From Patagioenas fasciata (taxonomy: Eukaryota > Chordata > Aves > Columbiformes > Columbidae), in assembly GCF_037038585.1 (NCBI RefSeq), contig NC_092526.1, positions 36,717,501-36,781,500 on the forward strand: a DNA stretch of 64,000 nt, in the 5' to 3' direction. Within the stretch, counting starts at the first letter, position 1. Every line of letters starts with the position of its first letter. The notes under the pieces are model-generated. The model did not search any database and was not told the DNA's origin. It was given only the letters and a program-made list of their open reading frames with translations. The position numbers were made by a program, and so were the translations under genes. Below are positions 1-12,200 of this stretch, piece after piece.

Positions 1-144
1 GCATTCATTGTGGTATTCACCATCTCTAATGCTATGATGAAATAGGCATTTGCCAAAATCTGCACTAGTCACTAAGTTGTTATTAATGCAGACACCTCTA
101 CAGCTGGGTTCAAATAACTAATGTGAAAAAATCTTTTCAAGCAG

Positions 145-247
145 ATGAGAGAAGCTGATAATCTAACTTTAACCCCTTCTGATTTACAAGATGATGTAAG
201 ATCAAGAGCATCTGCTGTAGATGCGATGAGCGATGGATATGGCAGCC
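145..247 (+). CDS. PCNT: PCNT coding exon (first in window)
   Basis: The exon has an AG acceptor after TTTTCAAGC and a GTAAGT donor. It reads [14 protein letters not shown] and ends DGYGS plus one base (phase 1), which joins the next exon as a His codon. It is acidic and Ser-rich and is not coiled coil. The in-frame ATG at the first base is internal to the protein, not a start. Confidence 0.8.
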
Positions 248-3200
248 GTAAGTTAACTTTGTTTGTAGATTCCTTTCACCTTTTGTTAACTTCAGTATAA
301 AAATATTGTAACGTTTCTTCTTTCTTCCATTTTCTTTTCCTGTAGATCTTTCGTATGAAAGCAAATGCCTTTGTCAGGTGATACTTTCTTAGAAAGACTT
401 GTATATTTGTGCTAGTGGAAGTCTGCTTTTACCTTTTCGGCTTTATATGGGGTTTTAGTGAGTCCTGACTTAACTGCAACACTTTCTCTGGTGCTAAAGG
501 CAACTTACAACCTTTCTACTTGTTTAAGTTAGATGAGATCTCAACCAACTAACATCAGCAGACCCCGCATTCACACTAGGAGAAGAAATTGCAGTTTTTT
601 GGAAAGTGGATATGCCAATTTCAAGTTGTTTTCATCTTTGTAACACTTGCGCTGTGGGGGGGCTGTCTTTTTCTTCAGATACCAGCTCCAATTTGGCAGC
701 TAAATTACAACAGGAGCTACAGACATCAGACCACCTAGATGCCAGTTTCATGGCTTATCTGCAGTACTGTGGAATGTTTCCAGATGTTATGGAATCAACG
801 AGAGAAAAGGATATACTTTCACCACAGCTGAAGGTAATACATGATTGACATAAGCATGCCAGCAAATCAGAACTGAATCAGCAAAAGTGAAATACTAATA
901 TAAAATATTTAGCTGGTACCTTTACAGTGCAAACTGTTCTGTAATGGTTTAAACTTCAAGTTGATTGCAGTTCTTGAGTCATTTTTTGCATATCTCATGT
1001 GACAAATTTACTGATATTTGTCTTGCTTGTACTTGCTAGAATTAAATAAGTTTTGGCAGGGCAGGACTGGTGATGTTCCAGAATGTGATGGTACAAGAAC
1101 TGATTGACCTGGTCTATGGATTTGTTTTGGAGGCTTCACAGAAAGCTGTTGCATAAATAAGCATAGTTAGGTGCCATCGTGCTCCCCTCTCTGTTGTTAT
1201 CATTCTGATACGCTGGAGAGCTGTGGAAACACCACTGCAAGGGGGGAGGGATTGTTCAGAGTCAGTTTAAGGAGCAGGGAGAATAAACAGAACACTGAGC
1301 AGTGACTTGCTCGTGAAATAATCGCTATTTTGATTTCGGTGACAGAAAAGCAACCCAAGTTGCATCAAAAGTTGAGTCGGTCAAAAAAATGTGAAGACAG
1401 ACTATCAAGAGTTAAAGAAAAGTACTCTGTGTTGTTGTCAGAGTGAGTAGCAATGAGGAAAAGCTCCACATGTAGGCTGGGATGTTTCTGATGAGATAGA
1501 TGGAGAAAAGGACTTAAATCTCCAGTGACCTTCCTTGAAAAGCAACCAGGAAACATCTGTGCATGATGTAATAGTTTGTGAACAGGGAATTTATTTAAAA
1601 GTTTATTTTGCCTGACAATGTCAGAGGAAACTATTTCCACTGCGTAAATTATTAAGACTGATTGTTTTGGGAGATGTTATTTGTACATAATCTGCTAAAT
1701 TAAGCCAAGGTTGTCTAACTACGTAATTCAATTTTCTGGCATCACTGGGCTTTAGTGACAGGACTTCAGACTTGAATAGAATTTAATTTATTCCCAGGAA
1801 ATTTGACTAAATAGTTCAGAAACAATAAAGTACGGTCCTTTGGCTTAACTGCACATTAACGTGTCGAAGTACGCAGCAGTAAGATGCGCTGGCATTTGTG
1901 CTTTAATGTTGTGAATACAGGATTTAAGAATATAGTAGCCACTGTATTCTTAAATATGGACCTTGGTTGTTAGGCGGTATTATTTTTGTTGTCTAGTGCT
2001 ATCCCATCGCACTCTTGCACTGTCAAGATGCTGATGCCTGTTTCCTAATACTATGTTTGTTTGTTTCTCCTTCTCAGACTGTGCTCAAGATGGTGTATGA
2101 AGAGAGCCGCAAAATATTGGCTTTGTCAGAGCATCCCTTTGGCTTTAGGGAGCTGAAGAATGTTCATGAGAGCAGAGCAGTGATGGAGGGATGGCAGAAG
2201 GAGGGCTTAGCCTTGCTGGATGCGATACAGTCACTGAAAGATTACCTGAGCAAGGTGGCAGATAGAGGAGACAAGGTATGGCAATAAAAATATCCTTTAA
2301 AACAAGGTAACCAGTTTTTTACATATATAGAAATACATACTGTAGTTAGTGTGTGTGTGTGTGTGTGTATATATATGTAAGTATGAGGAGCAAGGGACTT
2401 TCTGAGATTTGAACAGGCCTCTTCACCTTTGGCGTGCTTAAATTAACAGGAATATTCTTACACAGTAATGATACGAAAGACAATGGATTTGAGATTGTCA
2501 AGAGATGCCATTTTTAAAAAAAAGTATATAAATATATATATATATTTTTTAACAGGAACATTCAGGTATTGCTGCTGACTGGAGAGGAGAACTTCTGCAA
2601 GCAGTACAGAGCATCTTTGAAAAGGAGAGAAATGTGTTGCAAATTGACTTGAGGTCACACTTCTCCAATCCTGGGTCTGGTGATGAAGCTTCATTAGTGG
2701 AAAAACTGGAGTATATCATGAAACAACAAGTAAGAAAACCTCTTAAAGTGTTATGCTCATACATCAGTTCATCTATTCCCCCATATTTTTTAAGGTTTTT
2801 ACAGTTTTACTACTTCTGTTGTTAAATCTTACCTCGTGCATTAATCCAGGTGGTGTGGGATCAGTAAGCTTTTATAGTCTATGTTTTGGTACAGTTTTTC
2901 TCAAACTTTGTATATTGTGCTGCAAAACCTGTGGATTGTTTTAGCTAGCATTCAGAAAAAGACTGACCTGGAGATTGTGATAGTGCAAAGGAAATATTGG
3001 ATAAAAAGGGGAGGGGAAGAATTCCATGTAGAGCTTCACAGACTTCTGGTGCAAAGGGTACGTATTGAGCTAACTCAATATCTGCTTGGGATTTTTTGCT
3101 GATAATATTTAGTATTTAGGTTCAAACCAGGTGGCTTATTGTAACTATGATGTATAAACTATTATTAATAACTATTACTCTATCTGGAATCTAGTGAAGT

Positions 3201-6200
3201 GAGGTTTTCCTTTTTTACTTAATATCAACATGAAGAATGAACTTTGATGTCCTGTGACGTTCCCTCTGTATGGAACTTGTACTTCAAGGGTTTCTTGAGG
3301 GTTTATCTTTGTAGAAAATATGGGAATAGCCTTGCAGATTTAACAGGACTTGGTTCATTTTCAGGAGGAACAGAAACAGATCGTTGTAGAGCACCTTTTC
3401 TCCTCAGACCGGAACAGTTTGCTCTCTGAAATACAAGATCTCCGAGCTCAGCTCCGCATGACGCACCTTCAGAACCAGGAGAAGCTGCAGCAGTTGCAGG
3501 AAACCCTCACCAAGGCAGAAGATCATGGGAGCAAACAAGAACATCACCTTCGGAGGAAAGGTAGTAATGGCCAAGTTCTTGTTACCTGCTCTTTTATGTC
3601 AGTTCTTTCCTTTTTTTTGCCTAGAAGATAAAACAAAGATGGTTTTGCAAAGAAGTAGATGCTGTACAATTCTTCAGTTTTATTAATGCCCTCAGGTTTC
3701 CTACAATGTTAGCAGAGGAATGAATTCTTCTTTCTAATATTAGTAGTTAAGAAAAATCTGAAAAGCAAAGATAAGCTTTAAAATGACCCAAAGCAATAGA
3801 ACCAAAGGGTGACTATTTTATAGCCTACACATGTAGAAAACTCATCAACAACAGTAAAATACTTTTGTTGGTTTTCTTTATGCATATGTTTGCTAGTAAA
3901 TGGGTGGATTTGCTTCATGAAGTTTAGAATCCATTAGTAACAGGTTGCTTACAATATATCACAGTAGCTCATACAGTCTCACCAGCTTTCCTGTTCTTTT
4001 CACTTTGCCCTGGTAGTTAGAGAAGTTTCTTCACCCTGAGGATCCCAAAGCAGAGACTCGGGCATGAATTTCAGGAAGTCCTTTAGCAGCAGAACCAGTA
4101 TATAGAGATAGACCAGCTCTCTCTATGTGCATCTCTCTGCTGGTTCATATGTTTGAATATAAATTAATTATCCAGACAAAACCACTTTAACACAGCTGAT
4201 TTTTTTTCCTCAACTTGAACCAGTGTAACTGATAACATATTGTCAGATGTTTTGTAATACAAACAACTGATAACATTTTCTTATTCTAGTTGAATTATTA
4301 GAATATAAGCTTCAGCAGGAAAAATCTGTTGTAAGTGACTTGCACAGCACCCTGGCTGAGGAGCAGAAGAGAACCTCTGAAACATGTGATCTCCTGAATC
4401 AAGAGAAAACAGCCCTGAAATCAGAGTTATATGAAAGTAAGCAAGAGAATGAAAGGCTGCAGAAATCCCTCGAAAAGCTTCAGAAGGAAATAAACCAGTT
4501 ACGGTGAGAAGCAGATTTATTCTTTGATTTATCAGCAGGTCTGAAGGAGCTTTATAATCATTGGCTCCACAAATGGCGCAGCACTTGGAAACACAAAGAG
4601 GAAAACTAACCTCTGTCTCTTTTCACAGATCTGTTAATTTTTTCTTTACTAACTGCTTAAACTTACCTGATCTTCAGTCCAAATTCTCATATTTACCTTT
4701 TCTGTAGCCTTGACTGAGAAGATTGTGAAAACAAGTGCATGTTGTAGAGGTGTACTAAAAGAAAAGACTGGTTCCTTGTGTCCTTCATGCACCTCACTCC
4801 TGCAGCTTTTGTCTTAGTCTTTTGGTTCTTACTTCTGTTTGCCTGATATCTTTTGTGTATTTTTGAACTTTGCAGTTTTGCACTGGAAAAAAAGGAAAAA
4901 GATTTGACAGCTGCACTTGAAGACTTGCAGACTGCACGGCTGAAGGAAATGGAGCTGCGAGGTTTGTTTGAGGAACAACAGCTTCAGCATAAGAAAGCAG
5001 GAGATGAAAAGACAAAGGCCTTGGAGGTAATGGCCTGCATCTTAGTGCTTCAATTAATTTCATGCACCAAGGGAGGTGAACTAACAAGTTATTTTTGCAG
5101 TATTTATTATGTTTTTTGCTGAATAACTATTTAAAAGCCCTCAAACTTCTACTGAATGTGTGTAGCATTTATTTTGGTTTTTAATTAATTGCGCATACTG
5201 AAAGAAGCAAAAGTTGTATGTCTGTCTTTTTTATATCTTCTTAGTGTTTTTGGAGCCTTACGCTTCCACAGTTACATTATTTGGGTCAGCTTTCTGCTGC
5301 CCTTGCTCTGTGGGGAGAGCCAGATTCTACACTTGTGCAACTGCGCCCGTTATTCCAGAGCAAACGTGCTGTGAGGATGTGATGTGTATGATCAACTGAG
5401 ATTATAAAGCAAACAACCCAATGATACACATGCTTGGCAGAGAGTAACTGGAGCCTTTCCAATTTAACATGTGGTTTTTGGAGGTTAACCAAAGTCTTTT
5501 TTCGTTCCTTTTCTTCTAAATTGAGCAGAAAGCAAATGAACAGCTTTTTCTCTGATACTGTAGCAGCAATGACTATTCTTGGAAAAGGCCTACAGTGACT
5601 GGAAAAAGAGGGAGGTTTAACATTAACCTTTTTATGAACTTGAAAACCATAACCAAATGGTAACAGATAACTCTCAAAATGGACCTAGGGATGGATTATT
5701 TTTATCAGTCTGTACTGTCTGTTTTAGAGATAGGGGCTGTAAAATCCAGAAGTTTTACATCTACTCTTACTACTTACATTTTTGGTGCTTTTTGAATCAA
5801 CATGGGTTGATTTAAACAAACACAGGAGGGAAGTATTTCGCCATGAGAACATTTAGCCATTGGAATAATCTCAGGGAAATGGTGGATTTCCCCAACATGG
5901 GACACGTAAGATTCAGCTGGACAGGGTGCTGGGCCATCTTGTCTAGATCGTGCTTTTGCCAAGAAAGGTTGGATCAGGTGATGCTTGAGGTCCCTTCCAA
6001 CCTGGTGTTCTGTGATTCTATGGTTTCTGCTTCAGACATCGCTTATGAAGGTGATTGATGTGAAGAATAGCGGTTTTCCTACCGAGGGTCTTACAAATTG
6101 AATTAAAAAATAATGTGTTGGAAGGTATTTTAACATGAGAATCTCTGGTTTTGTTACTTGGTGTCACGTTGCTCATAACCATGCTTCTGGCACTTATAAT

Positions 6201-9200
6201 TAGACAATTAAACTTGTAATTTTCAATTTAACCTTTTTAATACTTGAACTACTCTAGTTCAATCTTGGATTTCTTCCTGGATAAATCAGGAGGTTGAGAA
6301 TTGCTAATTGCCAGCCTGCCCCACATATGAGTGTTTGTGCTGGACTGTTAATATGTGTTTCCTTTTGAACAGGAGCTGCAGGCTGCCCTGGAGTTGCAGT
6401 TGGTGCAGCACAGCCAGCTCTCCGTATCCTTGGAGCATGAGCAAACGGTAAACGACAATCTCCGCAAGGAACTGCAGATCGAGCACTCTCGCTGCGAAGC
6501 GTTGCTGTCCCAGGAAAAGACCAAACTGTTGGAGCTCCAGAGAAATCTGGATGCTGAGAAAAATCGTTCACTGGAGCTCCTGAATTCCTTGAATCACGAA
6601 CGCGTTTTGACAGAACAGCTGAGCATGAGATTGAAAGAAGGCGCTTCTTGTCAGCACAGGGAGTCGCTGCTGGAACAAGCCTTTGTTCGAGAGCTCCAAG
6701 CCCAGCTGGAAGAAGAGAGGTCCCGAACTATAGAGCTAGCTGCTGTTATTGAGAAAATGCACCAGAAGGCCATTCGTTCCCAAAGGCAGCTCGAGGCTGA
6801 AGTACAGATGTGCTGCGAAGAAACCCAGAAGGAGAGAGAGGCCAGCGACAAATTGCGAGCGACGCTGGAATCTCTTCAGGGTCAAAAGCAAGAGGTAATC
6901 CGGTCCCTGGAGGCCCAGAAGGAAAGGGAGGCGAAGCTGAAAGCCGACTGGGAACAACTGCAGTCGCTCGTCAAGACGATGAAAGAGCAAGATAAAAACA
7001 AGAAAGAGGAGAGGGAGAGAGAGCGAAAACAACATCACCAAGCAGAGCTGGAGAAGCAGAAGGACTGGCAGAGAGATCAGGAGAGACTGGTGAGAAGGCA
7101 TCTGCAAGCCTTGCCTTACATTGAAATAGCCACCAGCTGGGATTTAACCCTGTGGATGGCGTTATTTAACTGAAATGTTTCCTTCCCTTGAACAAAGAAT
7201 TCTGAGAAATGCATTAGATAAGCTCTTTTCCTGCATTTCTCACACACAGCCGTTTTCAGGGGTTTGTGTCTGGATTTATTGTTGCCAGAAGTTGATCTTC
7301 ACATCCCTGCCTGTGCTGGGAATTGCCGGTTGTTAACGAATGGAGGAGAATATAGCTTAAACAGAGATGGAACTGAACTAAGGTTTCATGTCATTGCCCT
7401 TATTTTGAGCTAGGTTCCTAATTATGGTTTGTGATAGTATCAGTTTCACCCTTCTTGTCTCTTAGCTCCCCCACTTTCATTAGAGGAGGGCAAAGGCTTT
7501 GCAGGCCCTCTGGAGACTTTTCAGTCACCACATCTGGAAACGGATGGAGAAAATGCCTACTCCCGTGTCATTAAATGCCTTCCTCGTGGCCCTGGGTCAT
7601 GGGGGCACCCCAAAAAATCAATTTAGGCAGGTGATAAGCTCCAAATAGGCTTTATTCTAACCAGAACTGTTAGTGGAGAACCAAGCAGAAGTGGGGTTTA
7701 TCCACTGCAGTCCTGTTGCTCCAAGGAAGACTAACTCAGTGGGGGTCTCCAGTGAGGTCCATTTATAATCTAAGTTGAAGCTGAGCTGTGATTATTTATG
7801 GGAGTGTTCCAGAAACTTCTCTCAACCAAGGCCTTGTCTCTTGGCCAAGAGATGTGCATGACCATACTGGTCTATCAGACTGGAAGTTTCTGGTGCTTTC
7901 AGGGTGGGGGGAGTGCATCTGCCCCTATAAAATGGTCTGTGAGTTAATGAACAATGAATTGGATGTGCTTAGGTGTCACACTTTTATTTGCAGTCTGTGT
8001 GTGTATGTGTGTGTGTGTATTAAAAAAAGCCCCAAACAAACACTTATATATGGGTATGTATATGATGCAATTAACTACTACTTATTCTGTTCAAATAGCA
8101 AAACTTGGAACGGCAACACCAGAGGGATGCACAAAGAATTAAAGAGCTGCAGGAAATACTGGCAGTATTAGAAGAAAGAGAAAGAAATCACCCATCTCCA
8201 AAGCGCCAGCAAGAACTGTTGTGTACCTTAAACAAAGAGCCAAATGCCAAACAGGCCACAACGAAAGAAAGCGAAAAATCGCATTTGCAACAGCAGCAAC
8301 AACAGCTGGAGAGGATAAGACAGCAGCTGCTTTTTGTAGCTGTGCACCTGAATGAGTTCGTATATAAAACTGTAGATAAGTGAGTAGTTGTTCATAAAAC
8401 AGTTTTCTTTATCATTCTATGGGAAAGAGTCAATTGGTAGTTTGGCAACTGCAGAATGCTAATTAGAGAGCAATCAAACAAACAGGTTAATCAACACATC
8501 TGCTTGATTGGAATGGGAAGCTCCATGGAGCATGGCAGGGAAAAACAAGGTGTCAGGAATGAGTGGCCGAAGAGCAGTAATTTCTTATTTCTTTGGCAGC
8601 AAAGTAAAATACTACTGACGTTTTGCTGTAGCCTGAATTTGCATGGTAGAATCTCAGACTGGTATAAAATACAGACTTCTGAATAAATCGTATGTGGCAC
8701 TATTTAGAAATTCTACTCTTAAAAATTAACAAAACTTGTTAATTCCTGTGTGTATTCATAGTATTTTGTGTGATGAATAATCCATAAGTAAAGCCTCAAA
8801 ATGTAAAGGTGTTCCAGTGGGGAGAAGGAATCAAATGTACATTAACATTACTATAAATCAACGTGATGTTAAGAAAAGTATTTCTGTTTTACAGAACAGT
8901 TAACGTTTGGTCTGCATCAAATGATGAAGCCATAGCCTCTTTACTGCAGACGTTAAAGGAACTAAAATCAGATTTATTGTCTACTCCTGCATCTCAGGTA
9001 AGAAAAACAGCATATATTGGTCAATTATCAGTGAAGTTGTTCTGTGTACTTTGGGTTGCAATACACATATAAGCTGATTTTTTTGTTGTTGTTGTTTGTT
9101 TAATTTTTTGTTTCCCCCCTCCACTTCCTTATTTGGTAAAACATTCTGAGGAAAAATGTGTTTTGCCTTGGGGATGGAAAAAGGACATACTCTCGTACTC

Positions 9201-12200
9201 ACACTGTCATTATATTAACGTATTTTAGTAGCGGACTCCTGCTTTTTTGTTGTGTTGCAGTCTGATGCTGCTTCTCTGTGCATACAGAGACACTTGTTTT
9301 TGAGCAAATTGTCAAGTAATTTTTGAAAAGCGCAAGGGAGGTTTGTTATTTGAGTGTTTTGACTGATGTTTGTGGTGTTGCAAATACTGTTTGATACAAG
9401 CCTGGGGATTATCAAAGGCTGAGCTCAGATCTATTGATACCAAGCACATAGCTCTTAGATTCCATCTCACTCACCAGGTAACTTTGCCCTGTCGTTTCTA
9501 TCTCTTTCTTATATTAAAGAAAGAGATCTTTGCATTGCAGCTCTTTCAGACAAATTTTGGGCATTTAGGGCTAAGTCTTGGCTCTTTTTGATTCAGTCTC
9601 TCTCTGCTTGATAGCAGATCCGCAGCAAACACTCCTTTAAGAGTGAGTTCAGGCTGTCTGGTAGGTGAAGAGGCTTTGGTAACTTCTGCTGTTCTCCTGT
9701 GCTCTGCAGTATAACTCATGATATATGACAAGTTGGCCAGGCATGATGCAAACTCTCCCTGTGTCTAAGTGCTTACAAAGGACAGTAAATATTTTCCTTC
9801 TGTTGCCTGTGCAACCAGTTAGGTGGTTGCCAAATGGATCATCTCCAGCCGTCAGAAGGGGGATGTGACCTCCTCCCAGGTAGGTGTTACTGTGGTTAAA
9901 CCTTCCTCTCCCAAAGCTTTAGGTCCCTCCGCTGTGGACAAAATGTTCAGAAAGCCAGTGGGGGAACCAGACGACGGTATGGCTCTGTTTAAATCTGACT
10001 TAGCAGAACTCCCTCCAGAGCTGAGCTGTTTTTCTGGCTCAGCTCCCTCCAAGTTATTACTCTGCTGGAAAAAAAAAAAAAAAAATAGCTCGGGTGGTTT
10101 GTTTTCCCTCTGATGCCATTAGGTCTTCTGTGTTAGGAACTCTCTTGCAAATGCTTTTCACAACTTCTAGTTTGTCCAGGCTCTCGTTACCATCAATTAG
10201 CAGCCCTCTGAACATTAAGCCAGTGAATGCCATGCAGAATAACAGCTCCTCTCCTGTTGGACCAGACTTTGCAATTGCTTCCTCCAGGGACCGTGACCAC
10301 ACTAAAATAAAGGGATGGAAGTTTTTTGACTTATGTTTTATTTAACAAAAAACTAGTTTAGTGGAGCTCTATAAAGACATATGCCTTTCTGTAGCTTACA
10401 GAGCGAAAACTGTAGCTTGATATCCTTTTCTTCTGTGGACACAAACACCCTCCTCTCTGCTCTCTTTTCAGGCTTTGATTTTTTCCAGAATCGCCTTTTG
10501 TTTCAGGCTCCTCCCTGAATTTCTCCTTCCTTTAAGGTGCTGAATGACATGCTCTGGAGACCAAAGGAATTTACTGCTATTACCTTCTTGAGCTGTGATA
10601 AATTGGGGACTGTTAGACAGGGAAACTGTCAAAATGCCAAGATGAAAAATCTGTGCAAAAGTAAATGTGGAATCAATCAATCAAATGCCAACTGGTGCAG
10701 CAGAAATCAAGTGGGTAGATGGATCTCGGATATTACGAGTATCTGTTACTGCCTTCAAATTGAGCTTTTGCAGGTCTGTAGAATGCCTGGGATGGTGGGA
10801 CCATAGTCCTTACCTTACATCTGTGAATTAGATAATAAATACAGGACGAGAGTTTAACTTGTGCAGAAATAAATACCTAATTTCAAAACAATACTGAAGG
10901 TAGTGTTAGATCTAGAATAATTTTTTAAAATCGGTTTTAAATTTGCTGAGAAGTGGAGAGCCTTTGCTTTCAGAAGTTTTAAAGGAGTTACAAAGTCGGG
11001 AGGGAAGTGGATGATGTGCTGTGAAGGTACAGATAGCATTGGGATCCCTATTTGTTGCTGTAGATATTGCAGGCAGCAAAAAGACTTAAATGGCTGTGAT
11101 TTATTCGACTTTATAAGATTATTTTACTTGACAAGTTGTGCTCTTCATAGAAGAGAAATGTAAATGGCACGTGCTAGTGTATTAAGGTGTTCATCAGAAA
11201 TCACTCCTGAAAAAGTTCCAAATCCTAATAAGGTTGTACTTAAATAAGTTGCTAGGAGAAATTTGGGTCAGTGGTGTGTAGTGGCTCCTCTGATGCCCTG
11301 AACTTATTTCAAGGGATAAAACATAAACTGCCTCAACAAATATCTTCTGTTTCTCTGTGGTCTGCTGGATCACACACTGATGTAACCGTTGACCGTTAAA
11401 TTGATAATTGATCTGAAGAGCATTCTGAAGGTAGAACTTACAGAGAATTGGACCTGGAGTTAAGTCTCATTCCTACAAGAGATGACTTCCCACAAAACTG
11501 ACTTTCTCTGAATTCATTGTGATTTTTCAGAATTTACTTCTGTAGACACTTCACAACATGGTTTTGTGCGGGCATGTATATACACAGACACTTTCTTCTC
11601 AGTTCCTGTGCTGCCTGTGGATGTGGAATGAAGCCAGATGATTTGTTTCCTTTTCCAAGTGTCTTGTTATTAAAGGGAACAGGATTCCTGATCAGACAGA
11701 TCTGCAGAGAAGGGGTAGCTTGATTAAAAATTAATTTGATATGTCTTAAGAAGGGCTGCTTGTGTGTTTCAGCTCCCCACCCTCCCATTTAAAACTGAAT
11801 GCCATTGCTGATTTTCAGGCTTATTTTTATGTGTTGGTTTGTCCGTGAAGTTAGATTCTTATTCAGTTTGAGATGTTTGGCAGTGGAAGTAATGTGCAGA
11901 AACGGTCACAGCTCACTTCCTTTGGGTTTCTTTTTTAGATCAGGTCAACGGATGATACCGCCTCTGTTCATGAACTGGAGAGAGACGCTTGGCAGCGAGA
12001 GAGAAACATTTTGCAGAACGCGCTGAAACAGGCTGAATCGGAACTGGCTAAAGTGACTGCGGAAATTGAAAACAAACCAGTGGGAGAAACTTCCAGTCCA
12101 AAGGTAAAACTGGTGGTACTGGTGTGGAGCTTGATGAACGAGCGACGCTGTAGCCATTAGTGTGTCTTTTAAACCTTTGGGACTTGCCTAAGGGATTCAT

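Noticed and set aside
7788-8171. 127-codon + frame running into a PCNT exon
   Set aside because: It lies in the LTR-like remnant and intron and reads the exon in a different frame from the one kept by splicing.
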